Source of the DNA: Amblyornis subalaris
Lineage: Eukaryota; Chordata; Aves; Passeriformes; Ptilonorhynchidae
Reading direction: 5' to 3'
NCBI GenBank assembly: GCA_018881555.1
Contig: JACAXG010000063.1
Coordinates: 2,939,930 to 3,003,929 of the forward strand
Length of the DNA: 64,000 bases
The notes beneath the pieces were generated by a model. That model saw only the letters and a program-made list of their open reading frames with translations. It ran no database searches and was not told the origin of the DNA. The translations under genes and the position numbers were made by a program. Below, one piece after another: positions 37,143 to 51,200 of this stretch; position 1 is the stretch's first letter, and every line of letters starts with the position of its first letter.

Positions 37143-37755
37143 CTCTCTGGGCAACCTGTTCCAGTGCGTGGTCACTCACACAGTAAAGAAGTTCTTCCTT
37201 GTGTTCAGGTGGAGTTTCCTGTGCATCAGTTTCTGCCCATTGCCTCTTGTCCTATTGGTGAAGGCTGAGGAGAGCCTGGTCCATCCTCTGATACCTCCCT
37301 TCAGATACTGACATACATTGATGGGGTCCCCTCTCAGACTTCTTGAGGCTGAACAGGCCCAGCTCCCTCAGCCTTTCCTCATGAGAGAGCTGCTCCAGTC
37401 CCTTCATCATCTTTGTCACCNTCCACTGGACCTGCTCCAGGAGCTCCGTGTCTCTCTTGTCCAGAGGAGCCCAGAACTGGACGCAGCACTCCAGATGTGC
37501 CTCAGCAGGGCTGTGTAGAGGGGGAGGATCACGTCCCTGACCTGCTGGCAGTGCTCTTCCTAATGCACCCCAGGATCCCATCGGCCTTCCCGGCCACAGG
37601 GCACGCTGCTGGCTCACGGACAGCTTGTCCACCAGGACCCCCAGCACCTTCTCCGCAGAGCTGCTTTCCAGCAGGTCAGCCCTCAGCCCATACTGGGGTT
37701 ATTCTGCTCCAGGTGCAGGACCTTTTGGCCTTTTGTTGAATTTCAGACAGTCCTT
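37143..37755 (-). mobile_element. CR1 LINE fragment, reverse-transcriptase C-terminus and 3' region
   Basis: This copy lies in reverse orientation. The plus strand starts with GGGCAACCTGTTCCAGTGCG, the antisense of a hallmark CR1 3' motif. The minus strand encodes peptides of the CR1 ORF2 C-terminus: LGVLVDKLSVSQQ, HLECCVQFWAPLDKRDTE, LLEQVQW and HEERLRELGLFSLKK. It is truncated at the 5' end and lacks the last part of the 3' tail. Frame breaks and an N show it is dead. It is less decayed than the copy at 53.1 kb. Confidence 0.9.
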
Positions 37756-39150
37756 TTGTGCACATCGAGAACGTCATGCTATGAGATGTGGGAAAAACTC
37801 TGCTTTTAGCAAGGACATATTTGTGTTATTTATAGAGTGTTGCGCACGGGTCACGTACGTGCCTTCACCTTTGGCGTTGCAAAGTTGTTTCCAAAACTGG
37901 GATCATTCAATCCTGGCTTACGCATGTAGACAGACTGACCAGAAGTGATACAAAGATCAGAGTTTCGAGACAAAAGANGCCTGTGTTTTTTGGCCAGCAG
38001 TCGCAGTAGGGCCCATAGCTACACAGACGGGATCCGGTAGAGGGAGGCAAACGCACACTCGTTAGTGTGTCACAGTTTGTCACATTCAGCATGTTCATCT
38101 CTGTGTATTTAGGTGCTGATATTTAAAGTGCTTATGAGAGTGTTCATTTTGGAGAAACAAGTGTTTTACTTATCTAGCCAATAAAGGCTCTACTGACAGT
38201 TCCCCAGCCACTGCTTCTCTACATACATACATAAAAGCTCTTTGAAAGACTTTGCTGTTGAGAGAAGTGAAGGATAGTGATTTGAAATCATGAAGTCTGA
38301 GGGCAGCTAAAATATTCTGTTAATGGCAGTAGTAGTTAGTCTGCAGTATAAGTGACAGTAACTACTGATACTCAGAAGCATTGAGTGTGTGTATGTATGT
38401 GAGTTCATGTTTTCACACAAATTCCTGTATCTGTAAAAGTCACAAAAGCAACAGCTCTTCCCCTTTTACAATGAATTTTGATGTCAGTTAAAAAGAACAC
38501 CCAGATTTTCGTTGCTAGTGTATTGTGAAAAAGTTGTAGCAAAAAGTTGGATTTAACAACTGATGTGTTATTTAAAATGTATGCTAATAAATCACGTTAT
38601 TGCACTCAGTTGAGAATTGTGTTGGTCATCCAGTATGGATATTCTGCCACCTCTTTTTTTTCAGTTTAGCTTGTTTAGCTTGGTTGTCTTTTTTCCTGCC
38701 CTTTAGAATTGATTTCATCGGAGTTCCTGGTTGGTGCAATAATGTATTTTATACCAACTTCCCACTTTCAATTCCCAAATTCCCAGCCTTTGTTGCCTGT
38801 CATTCAGATTCTGCAGCAAAAATTGCTGCATTTTCTCCTTTCTGGAGGAAAAACTTCTAGGAATCTCTGCAGGAACTGCCGTGCTGTACTCCCAAAGCCT
38901 GGGTTTGCAGGCAGTGAGCTGTGATCCTCCTGCTCCCCTCGGTCCTTTCTGCTCCTTGTGCTTCTTGTCTCTCACATTTGTGACATTTGTTGTGTTGTTG
39001 CTTATTATAAGTAGAAGAGTCCCACTATGTTTATGAACTATTGTCCTGCATCTAATTTGGCACTTGTTTCTGGTTGGAAAGATGTTGGTGCTGTTCAACC
39101 CAGTCTCAATTTAGACATTTAATTGCTACCACAGTGTATTAATATAAATT
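37756..39150. other. Intergenic, nothing recognised
   Basis: AT-rich sequence includes a short ACAT run near 38221-38233. No supported gene. The terminal exon of CD59 would be expected around this distance from C11orf91 by human order but was not found. Confidence 0.6.
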
Positions 39151-39164
39151 GTAATAACTTCTCA

Positions 39165-39260
39165 GCAATAGGGTGGCTTTGGTGGGCACCTGGTGTCCAG
39201 CCAGGGCCAACCCACCACAATATCTCTTTGCTATGAATAAAATGCAATTATTTTTCCTGA
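39165..39260. mobile_element. Probable retroviral LTR fragment (passerine type)
   Basis: The stretch TTTGGTGGGCACCTGGTGTC followed by CAGCCAGGGCCAACCCACCA resembles a motif I associate with LTRs of endogenous retroviruses in songbirds, in reverse orientation. It is followed by a GAATAAAATGCAATTA stretch. No paired LTR, primer-binding site or viral gene was found, so at most this is a solo LTR remnant. Limits and family are uncertain. Confidence 0.35.
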
Positions 39261-42200
39261 GTTCATGCTGGTTTCAATTTATGATGTGTAGGATTTATTA
39301 GTGAAATTGGTTCCAGAAGGATGCCACTCCCATCCCTGATGTGTGTCTGGCCTGCTACATGTGTCACATTACCAGGATGCAAACCAATATGAAGTGGGCT
39401 ATTTATAAAGTCTCAAAGCACTATGCCAGCAAACTGAAAATTAACAGAGAGCAACTAATTAACAATTATACAACTTGAAAGAAGTGCTAATTAAAAAGTT
39501 TTTAAGAGATGAATTTTCAATTGAAATACAAAATTAACCAGAGACTTAGTGCCTGAAATAGAAATTTGGACTGATTAACAGAAATGCAAAAAGCAGTAGC
39601 TGTGTAAGAAATGAATCTTTAATTTTCTCTTCAGGTAAGTCTGTGCCATCTTTAGGATCTGAAGAAGGTATGCTTTTTGGCTAGAAAGTATAAATCAAAC
39701 TATTTTTCAGTGTTGTTGTTTCAGTCTTCAGCATGTTTATGGTGTGTTCAGTCACAAAAGTTGGAGATTTTGGCAGAGGAACCTGACTGTGCCTCTCTCT
39801 GATGATTTCTGTGCTACTGAGTTCAAAATGCCTGCCTTATTCCAAGAACACAATAGGAGGTAAGAAACAAGAAGTTTTCTGCAGGACAGGAGTTGCTTAA
39901 AGGCATTCAAGTCTGGTAACTGGCGGACCTTCTTATGTTTTGAGGTTTTTCTCCTCTTTGCCATTATGTCCTGTTCTTCTATGGAGTGTTGGGAATGGGA
40001 ATCTGGTGGCTTGAAGAGTGGTTTAGGTGCTACATTTTTACATGACAAAGTGCAGCAGATGGAATTCATTCATAGATGGAATAAAAGTAGCATTAAAAAC
40101 TGATCTACCTGCAGGCTCTCTGAAAAGTTCTTTTGAAATTCCTTGTGTTTATGCATTTTATCTTCTCTATCAGTGTGTGTAGGGTGATGGAAAAGGAATG
40201 AAGTTATTTTGATAGAGCAGAGTAACATCTGCATATTAATTGAGCAGGTAAATACTTTGATTAGCTGTGTTTGCATTTGAGTTGATGGATGCTTTTTCTT
40301 TAAACATGAATCTTTGTCAAACCCTGATGGTTGCCACCGATGAGGATGACCTCATTTCTGAAATGTAATTTTTTATAGTCTGTCTCTTTTCAGGAGACTA
40401 TATTGTTTTAGTTGTGTACTTGGCAATTTAAAGGAAATAATGAGACCTCCTGTGAAATAAGAAAGCTGAATTCCACTGAGCATTAGACAAGAGATGTGGG
40501 TTCAGTGCTACTGAAATGAGTCATCACAGCAGGTGAGGTTGCTCAAAAAAGGCACAGTTCACCACATAAAAAATTAAAGAGATCCCAATCCATGCCAGCT
40601 TTGAAATAATAGAACTCATGAATAGTCCTGAAGGCAGACTCACATCTTGCTCCTGGCTGTTATTATGCCGTACTCCCAACCGCTTCTGAAATTCCGATTG
40701 CAGAACCATTTAATCTTGACTCAATAAGCACTACTAGCATTGGCAATAATAAAGTTTACTTGACAGTATTCAGATGGGTTGCATATTTTGTTTTTTCCTG
40801 TTTTGAATTGAGAGATGTTGGAAGAGAATCCAAATGTCCCCCAAATATTTTTTTGTGTGTGTTGGGAGTTGACACTGTCATAAATCTGTGCATTTTCAGA
40901 TGATGGTGTGATCTATAGGTCTCAAAATTTGTTTGGGAGGTTTTATACCTCTAAAATTCATATGGATGTGAATATACATATACTCATAACTTAATTCAAG
41001 TAGGCATTAACAAGAAAAGGATCTGTAAGATTTGTTGCCTTTTCATGGATCTGTCAGATTTGTTCTTTATTAGCTTACACTATAATTAGAGACTTAGCAT
41101 TGTGCTGAAACCTTGCTACATCTTTAAGGTTCANCATTGTGTAATGTAATATTTTCAGAACTGTGTAAGTATTATTGGCATGTAAAGTGAGGTTTTTTCC
41201 ATACTTTGNAATAGTTACTGTAAAAGAGAAGTTATCCTGGTTATCCTTGGGATTAGAATTGCTGCAGTGTGGAGATGTAGAGAGTTTCTAATTATAGGAG
41301 CAGTGGAATGTGAGTGGTCTCTGATTCACTCATGAGTCTCTTCAGAGCTGTAGCCNGTCCTGTCAAGGAATGTGAAATCATATCGGCAAGTGCAATCTAT
41401 GCTACTTACATTAACTAAGAATGGTGGAGACTGCCTCATGCCAAACATAAAAGCACAGTGATTGCAGTTGAAACTCTATTATAACAGTACAAGGAGTTTC
41501 ATTAAGACTCATTTTCATCAGACAGCACAACTGATTCAGAGCAGAAATGTCATTCGAGTATTTCAGTGCACTGTGCCTTTGCTCACTGCTGCTGGTGCCG
41601 TGCAGTGATGAACAGAAATGATGAGAAAAGTAGCATTTTCTTTGAAGCTACTTAAGGCTGCTTTATTAAAGTGTACAAACAAGATATAGAGTTCATAAAC
41701 AGGAGTAGCAACTGGTGTATGTTGACTGATTGCTTAACTTTCCTCTGTTATTAGCTTAACTTTGTTTAAAATATATTTTCCTGGAAGCATTAGTATTTCT
41801 AGGGCTTTTTACTGCTTAAGCAGGTCTGTTACTGTAAATTTGCTGCTGCCTCTTAGAAAATTGTTTACCTATCACTTCAACTGACTCATTTGAACAATAG
41901 TTCAGTGCTCTAATACAATGAAAGATGAATTTTCAGTTAATTCTGNGGCACCTCTGCTGTTTTCTTACCTTAAGGACTATACTGTAGCAGAAATGTGAAC
42001 AGGTCATCTAATTTAAGCATATTTGGGGGCAGAGGGAGGGAAAACACAGTGAAGACTGGGTGGCTATTGCCACACGCTATCATAAATATTAAAGAATGTA
42101 ATTGTTTGTGAAAATGGCCTAGAGGGAGAAATAAGAGCAGGGAGGGCACGAGGAGGACCTTGTGGGTAGGTGCCCTGTTAGGACCATAAGGTACTCCTCC

Positions 42201-45200
42201 AGAGTGCTGTTTTCCAAAAATTATGTGCAATCTGGTGTATTCCAAAAGAAAATGGAAAGTCTGGTCACAAGAGTTTTCCTAAGACCCAAGGATAAGTCCT
42301 GGAGAGGGACTTATAAGCAGCTGTTCCTTATGGATACCATCTCCCACCTTGCAGCGAGTGGTGGAACAATGCCTTTCCTGACGAGGGCTGAAAGGCATTG
42401 CTTCATAGTTGGGAAAAGAAGGCTGGAAAATGCAATAAGTAGGTGGGATCAAACGTGAGGCAGCTGCATTGGCAGTGGGTAATCGTGTGCCTCGCTGTTT
42501 ATTTGGAATGTCCTGCTGGACACTCATCAAGGAGCTCACCCCTGCGGCACATTTCCCTCCTTGGCTCTTGGCAAAGATCAAAACGTGAATATTAAGCCAC
42601 AGGCCAAACCAAACCGGGCTAACAAGGCTGTGGCTAAGTGTCATTTTAAGGCACTGGCTTAGAAGGCTCTTTCCTTTATAGCTCACATGAAAGTTGTCTA
42701 AAAATAATCTTTGTCCCGATTACAGGGAAACGGCTTCAGCCCTGGAAGGCTGGCTGGATTCTCATCCCTCTGGAGCTGTGCCAGTGATCACACTTCCCTG
42801 GGTGCCAGTGCCACTGCTGTGGATGATGTTAGTTAAGGTATCATCAAAGCTTGATCGTTTACAATTAATTACTGTATACTAATTAGTCAATGGATGGCAT
42901 CCTCTCATGCATTTGGGAAAATAATAGGCCTCACCTATAAAATACAGAGCACATATTCCAGCTTTAAACCAGATGCACGATCCTTTTAGCAAATAAATGC
43001 CTCTTCTATTAAGCTGCATCCATCCCACTGACAACATTTGCGAAGCAGCATAAAGCAGCAAACCATACCCAACATAAACAGGGGAAATACATCATAACTG
43101 AAAAAGGATGCACCTGGGAAACGTGCAATGAAAGTAAATGTGTGATTTCAGCAGACTGGGCATTTCTAATTAGCCCTGAATAGCTAATTTTCGTGGATAA
43201 GTATACATCCACATCGTTAAATGGGCAGTGGTTCATGATGGGTGCCCTTTGCTTTTATTGCCAGCAGATGTCTCTCTTGATTATCGCATAGCACTGCCAG
43301 TGAAATCTGATTTACAGTCCGTGTACAGCCGGGAAGCGCCTCATTCCAGCCCCTTCCCGATGAACTGCAGCTCTGCTCTGTGCAGCAATGGGGCTGTGCA
43401 CACAGACAGACAGAAATACATCGAGTTAAGGCATCCAAGAGTGAATATGCACAAATGTCACCCACGTGTGTCAGTTCCATGAAAAATAATAATGGAATGA
43501 TGCGCTCCAGGAGAGACAATCTGAGAAATACCTCNTTTGATATGTCTGGTGAAGATTTTTACAAGAAAAAGTGAGGGCTCAGACAAGGCTTGAATAATCT
43601 AGAAGAAAGAAAATCTCTTACCTGAAGCTTAGAGAAAACGTCTTTGGTATAATCATGAAATTACTCAAGTGTCATTTTAGATTATTTTCCCCAATTTATA
43701 CTCTGAGCTGAAATAATAAAGTAATCTAAGCAGGGATGGCAAATAGATATNATAACCTTTTATATTTTTGACCTTTGATAATACTGCAATAAGTTCTTGA
43801 ACGAGAAAGTGGAATTTGAAGAGAAGTTTGATCAGGGTGGAATTCGAGTCTGGCGTACAGTATGGGAAAGCCATTCAGGAGGTGGCTACTGAGATGCTGA
43901 AAAGATGAAAGCAAGGTTTAAGTTGTCTTTAATCAGTAGAGGGACAGGTCAAAGATGNAATGTGGTCGAAATTCCAGCTGCTCTGATGTGTGGCAGAAAT
44001 TTTGGCTGAAAAAGAGTGGGTATGTACTGGAGAAAGGGAGAGAAGTCACAGCGGAGGTTCACTCCTTACGGAATAGAGTTTGGCANGTAAATGCGGAAAT
44101 TAATTAATTAGTATATGTTGCAGAAGAGTGGTCTGAAAATAAAGATTAAAACAGACAAGGATTCACTNGGGACTTTCTCCTTATTAGCAGAGCCTGGTGC
44201 TTCAGCCTGCTTCTGAGATAAAGGTTCACAGGGGGGATAGGAAACTTCGGAAATAGAAGGGATTATCGGGTGGTGAAAACGAGGCAATGGAAAGGTTCCA
44301 ATTTTACCACGCTGAATGAAAGCGGGGGTGGTGTGTCCAAGCAAGGGTGTGCAGCATTAGCAGGCTCTTAAAAACACGTCTGACTGAAACGCAAATGCAT
44401 TTTACACCCGGCTCCCTCAATAATGGTCGAGATGGGGTGCGGTGAGGGCAGAGATTCCTTTGTCTAGCAGTGGAGCCAAGGAATTTTCCCCGGTGAATAC
44501 TCTTCAGGTCCAGCATGAGTAGAGTGCTAAGAGTGGAGGATCTCATCTGCTACCTGACATCAGTGTTTAGTGTAGCAGGATATTTTCTTTTCAAATATAC
44601 ACTTCTGGAAAATCAGTTAGAAATGAAGTCTGATAGAATCCCTAAAGAAACCTGCTGTGTATTTTTAAAGTGGTTTTTTAATACAAACCCTTTAGGAAAC
44701 TGTGACACATCTCCAAAAGCATAGATACTTCAGAAAACCACTGCTAGGAATAAATTCTTTTATTGTGTTTTGTATTACTTTTCAAGTTCTTTTAGTTTCT
44801 TTTATGAAAAGCTATTTCTCTTTCATTGTGAGAGTGTTTCTGAGGGAAATACGGATCTGATATCAACAGATTCCACATAGGATTGTTTCAGGGATATGTG
44901 TAGTTTCTGAAGGCACAACTTCCATTATAGGGAAAATGAAAGTTCGCCTTTTTTAATGAGCCACACAATGTAAGAACAAAGAGGCCCTTGGTAACTTTGC
45001 AACAAAGGAAAGGGAAGAGACTCTTATTTCCAAGCCTGTAAGCAGAGATTTTATGAGTGTAGAATTTTAGATATGCAGAAGGAAGAAAAATCCTGGATGG
45101 CAAATTACCTTTAAAATGAATGCAAAATNGGTGTCCATTTTCCTAGCTTGCTTTGAAAATGTAAGTTGTGGAGTTTTCCTTCCAAATCTAACCTTTCAGC

Positions 45201-48200
45201 TGCTGCCCTGCTGCATCCTGTTGCTCTGCATGCACCAGGAAATAGTGGAACATCTCTCTCTAAACACAAATTAATTTGTTGGAAGCTGTGTCTCTGCACA
45301 GCTGGTCAGACCTTCTTCCACTTGTGTGTGTGTTTATANGTAGTGAACACTGCATAAAGTAATGACTGTGGGTTTTGCTGATAGGGAAGGATAAATAATT
45401 GCTGATAAATAATTTGGTTAAATGGCTGATCATGACATTAACATTGATTTACTGAATTACCATGCTTTGCTAGGAAGGGAAAGACTTCTTGCTTTCACCA
45501 TGTGCTGTGGAAATGCAAGTCATCTGGCTTTAAGTAGNAATCTGCCTCTGGAACTAGGAAAAGAGAATAAGGACGCTTCAGTCATAACATCCCTGTTTTG
45601 TCAGCCTTGCCCAGATCGTTTTCCCCTCCCTGAATAGAGGTAATATAGATCAGCATATGTTCATTACTGTTGTGGATTTTACGACATGGGAAGTGATGTC
45701 TGGGCTTTAAAAGGTGGATGGTCAATTAATTTACGACTGGTAACAGCACCGCAGTTTGCAAAGACGGAGAAAATATTACTCAAAGAATGCTCAGAATCTC
45801 TGCTGGTTGCATCTAATTGGCAAAATTGAAATGGTTTTTGCTTTTCTCTAGTGCTGCACAACAGGTACCACACATAAATCTTCTGTTCCATCCTGTGATG
45901 CATTCAGTGTTCCAGGGAGGAAAGGTCTGGTGTGAGGCACGCACTTGNCACTCCATGCACCCTGCTCTGAGCAGGCAGGAGGACAAGGTGGCCTCTGGTG
46001 GTCTCATCCCACCTAAATAGTTTTGCGAGTATTTTCTGTANTAAGAAACAACTTTCTGTGCCATATCTGGTGGTGACAACTATGCAAACAAGTTATGCAG
46101 CATTGGTGGTCCTTTGCTGCTTTGTTTGTTAATAAATTAAACTTTAAAACCGACTTAGATAGTCAGTCCAAGTATTCTGTTACATTTGGAGTGAATGGGA
46201 ATATTTTTATTGGCAGCAAAAGGGTTTAGGTCAGACTTTCTATACATAAATTTTCACTTATTGTAAACATAGTAAAATCTCATAATTTTTATGTAATNGC
46301 AGTCTTTAAAAATATATCCTTTTCTAAACTTTCCTTTTTCTAGGGGGAGGAAATACCCTGCTGGAAAATAGTATAAAATCCACATTTAATGTGAAATATC
46401 TAATAAAATCAGCTTTAAGAGATACTTAGATGGTTTAAGTCATTTATGCTGATTGGTATTAGAAACCAGTATGTTTTTCACCATTTTGTTTATGTTTTAT
46501 ATTTCATTTATGAAGTTAAAGTAGAGATGCATCTGGGTATAGGCACTTTTATATAATTATAAGACCACAATATATTTTTTATTTGCAGAACTGCAGAAAA
46601 ATATCAAGTTAAAATAAGCCTAATTTAGAAAGTCTTGTAGTATTATTTATATAGTGTCCTTAGAAAAATAGAGATAATTTTTGTAATGTTTTGTCAAATC
46701 TTTTCTGTAGTATCTGAAATTTACTTTTGAATTATTTGATNATATGATTTCTAAGTGGTACTAGAATGTGATACAAAACAAGACACAAGAAATGCTAAAC
46801 TAAAGATGCCATTATTCAAGGTTTCATTCACATTAAGTTGTATCAAAGTGAATATCATTTCTTTGACCTTCATCGTTCTGTGTTCTATTGGTCATACATT
46901 ATTTTAATATGATTTTTATCAGTGTATATGAACTTTGTATGGTACTATATTCCAGTCAATTTTGCCTTAATGCTTCTACAAAGTTTAAGTATCTACTGCA
47001 GTGACAGTCTATCCTGATTTGTAATTATTCATCTGAACTTTCTTTGTCATTTTAGGCTAAAATAACCAAAGCTCCTTGTTATAATGATTTTTTTTTTTAA
47101 AGTGACTATGAAAATTGGTCGGGTAATTGAAACAAGATTGAAATACACACAATTGCACATGGTGTCTGCATATGCAATTAATGCAATACTCAGAATTTAC
47201 AGCTGTTANGAAGATCAAAGCAAACAGGCTGGTTATTTCTGTAGTTGCAATGAGATACACTACAGGGAAACACATTTTAAGGTTGTTGCATCTCATGTGG
47301 AAGAACATAGCGCTTGTAATGAAGTCTTTCCAGGAAAAAAGAAATCTGCATAGTTAATGCTGTGTTTTCCTTCCTGGGAATACCCAGTCCACAGCGAGTC
47401 ATGGATGTGTTTGGAAACATTCAAGGAAAGCTGAGGAAGCAGTGGGAGCTGTGTGATGCGAAGGGATGAGGATGGGAGAGGGCCCTGGCTGTTTGCTCGG
47501 TCTGTTCCTCCAGGCACAGGCTGGATGAGAAAGACCTGCCCAGGATAAGGAAGAAGTCNTCTTGCTTTTTAAAACAGCGGTAAGGCCTGCCAGGAATAGC
47601 CTTGGAATATGGGAATTTTGATTCGGACTTGGAGCATATTGCTGAGCTTTGTTGTAAGATGCTCCTGAACATCTAAAGATGTGCAGGGCTCGGGTTTTTC
47701 CTGTGCCATGGTTGAGGCTTCTTGGACCAATTCTGCTGCAGTTACACTTTGTCAAGGCANAATTTCACTTCTGTTGTGCTTGGGAATACTACACTTAGAG
47801 ATGAATGTGAATCTGCAAGTATAATCAATATGATTTTTGTGTTCTTTATTGCTTCATACACACTACAGTTGGTTTGTAGTGCTTGTGCTGACTCCCAGGT
47901 TGTTGCTAGATGCATTTTAAGAAGTCACCCTTTTTTTTTTGGGTATTTTTAATGTGAGAAGCCAGTTGTCTTTTTTCTTTTTTACTGCAATTAGGATCAA
48001 ATGAGGCAATTGAATTCAGCAGCACAAAGCATGGAGGAAGCCTAATACTGCTCTGTTTTGATGTGACATGGGCATGTTTCATTTGAAAATCAATTGTTAA
48101 AATGTGTTAAACTTTCAAGAGCAGAGCCAAGGCCCATCCCTCTCACAATGCAGTTACCTTGGCTTCTTGCCTGGCTGGAGCTGGAATCCATAGTCATTTC

Positions 48201-51200
48201 ACAGTACGCCAAGTTACTAAATCAGGATTTAACCTAACAGGAATTTACAGGAATCAAAAGCAACGGATGGGGTGGCATTAGCTACCAGTTCCCATCTGAA
48301 AAACACTATCTGTTAATTTGCAGAAAAAGATGAATAATAGGAGAGAGACAAAATTCCTGCCCTGTGCTACGTATTTCACTCTACTGCAGCCTTTGCACAC
48401 ACAGCCTTTGCTGTTGTTTGGGCTGAATGGGAATAATGTACGTCAAAATACAGAATACAGCCATTGTCATCCTCCTTTCCTTCCAGTCCGGCTCAGTTCT
48501 TCCTGAGGAGAACTGAGGTCCGATTGACATCCTGAGGAGTGTTATATCCACTGTCTTGTGCACCACAGATGCCTTTTGTGAGCTTTCCTGGGCTGTGACC
48601 TCCAGGGTCACAGGGTCCTTGCGCGTCTGGTAGCGGGTCTGTCTGCAACGCTGGGGGCTGAAATGCTGTCCAGCTGTTGGCAATGAACCACAACCTTTCT
48701 TGGCCTGACTTCCTTCCCAAACAGTGTTTCTGGACTCACTGGAACCCGAGGCCACTCCATTTGAATTTTATGAGGATCACCTTGGATTAAAGGAGGATGC
48801 ATGTNTCTATTTACCAGCTAATTTTCAGGAAGGGGCTTCTGCGTTGTGGTCTGTTGCTGTGGTGGGAGANCACTTTTCCATTTCCAGCCTGCTCTGCAGT
48901 GGGATTTACCCCTCGCACTGGGAGTGTCCCTGATTCACAGTGGAAGACTCTGGCAAGCATGGAGAGTGATCCCATCTCATCTCCCTGCACTTCTTGCTTA
49001 CCATCCAGCAGTGCTATCCTGGTCTCCCCTATGCAAAGTTTATCATGCCCTGGAGAGATTGTGGGTGCCAGGGAAGCTCCTAATAAACTGACTGGGGCTC
49101 AGAGCAATGAGGTTTTTGAGCAGTGCTGGAACATATGGAGTTATGCACCTTCCTAGTTCCTCTTCCAACTTTCCGTGCAGGATGTACNACAGCAATGTCC
49201 TGATAGTGCATCACTGGCTTTCACAAGTCCTGCTTGTGTTTTGGGACAAGAACCTCTGCCCAGCCCAGCAGACAAACTGGTCCCAACTGGGAGGTCCAGT
49301 GCCCCTGTCAGGGCCCAGATTTTTGTGTAGATGCACCCGAGGTGGTGGAATTGCCTCTTTTACCAGCTGGTGAGACATGGCCAAAAGACTTAAACCTATG
49401 ATTTATTTAATGCAGTTGGATGAAATTTTGCAACAAAAGCTTGACAAAGAATTTTGGNAGATCTGATTCTGTAAACACTAAAGGAGGTATTTTCTTCAGT
49501 GAAAGGCTTGCCAGACAAATTTGATATCTTCTGTCTAGGCTTGAGGCTGTAACCAGGGTTTTGCCTGATTACAGTCTTGTTAACCAGCACTTCTTGTTCT
49601 AATGTTTAACTTTTCTCTGGTTTTGAGAAGGTTTTTTTCCCTGGTCTTTTTTAAATCTGTGTTTCCTTAAATTATTTCTAGATTACACTCCTGTACTGTA
49701 AGAGGTTTCCTCAAGTTTGTGTATTATAAATTTATAAGCTACCTTTCACTGAAAGTGTTTCCTGCAGAATCAGAACTCTTTTCAATACAAGAGAGACTAA
49801 AAACTTTAAATGAAGCTTTGATAAAAGGAGAGCTATAAAATAAGTATTATTTTTAAGGAGAAGAGTTATTTCCCCTGTCTTCTGCTATCAGAATGCTCAA
49901 TGCCTGATTTCCAAAACACGTGGAGTTTGCAATCTCTAGTACTTCATAACAACTGCAGGTCCCAAAAGATCAATAATAAACAAACATTTATAGTCAAATA
50001 TGACAGTTTCATTTTTAGAAGGAATTCTGTGAGTGTAGAGAATGAATCTCTGCTGTTTAATTTAATATTTATTGTCTGACTGCCTGTCTCCCTTTGCTTT
50101 AGTGATGCCAAGAACAGTGAGGTTTGCTGATATTTGTGTTTTTACCTCTGCTTCTTGATGCTTCTAAAATAACAAAATTTGGAAGGTTGGGCACTGAGCT
50201 GTGTTGCTTGTTACTGTCAGGTTTATTTTCAGTAGCCTAAGCATCAATGACATTGTTTTCCACCGGATGGAGTCTGCAGATCAAGGAAGCCAGAGGCTTT
50301 GATAATGATAATAACAATAATGATAATAACAATAATGATAATTTTACAGGGGAGAAACCACCCTACACATTTCCTTCTCCATGTTCTAATTTGTCTGTTC
50401 ACACTGGCAGTTATTGTAGTCTGTTTGTGCAGTGTCTAGCACACCTTGACTTTGATATCACAGTATTTATTATTGATAACCATAATACNGTGTTCAAGAA
50501 TATAATGAGTAAGAATCAAATAAATTTTTAGCTTCTATTTAAAGATCCTGTTATATTTCCCCTCAGATATGCAAACACTTCAAGGCATTTAATATTATAT
50601 GTTATTAAAAATTGCAGGGATCAGAGGAACAGAGTCATCCACTCTAGACTTATCTAAAAATAAGTGAATTCTTAAAAAAATAAAAGAAATGCTTATTTGT
50701 TGAAACATAAATTGAATAAAGAATGGACTGTTGCAACACTGATGCTGTAGCTCTAGANGTACAGTTGTTAGGACTCTACCAAAAGGTACAATTTATATGG
50801 GTTCTTTCTCTTCAGTGGAGGTAATGAATTATTAATTTTGCAGCAGGTCNCTGCTGAATTAAAAGATGAAACGGCTATTTTGTTTGGTGACAAAATTAGT
50901 TACTTAAGCCGGTTATGAGCATGTTTCCATGACTTCAGCTGTTCGAAGCCATTGCTGGAAAAGTGCTCTTCGTTTTAAAGACCCAAGAGATTAATGGCCT
51001 TTCTGGGTGGGTACTGTGCTCATGCATATTAAGAGCCACATTTGAACATGGAGATTGGAGCCCATATATTTCCCATACCCTAAAGGGTATGTGACAAGTG
51101 TTGCACTGTGTATAAATGACCCAGGGGAATAATGGTTGTCTATGAAGACTTTCAAGCTTAGAATCTAGCCCCTTCACTCTTACCGTGGTGAATAATGCTG

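Noticed and set aside
43180..43236. Minus-strand HCPFNDV, reminiscent of a CD59 segment
   Set aside because: Only a few residues match. The surrounding frame lacks the cysteine spacing and splice sites expected.
50590..50670. Minus-strand CSSDPCN, similar to the end of a Ly6/CD59 domain
   Set aside because: A stop codon sits just upstream in the same frame and the preceding Cys is Leu. No other Cys-rich exon was seen nearby.
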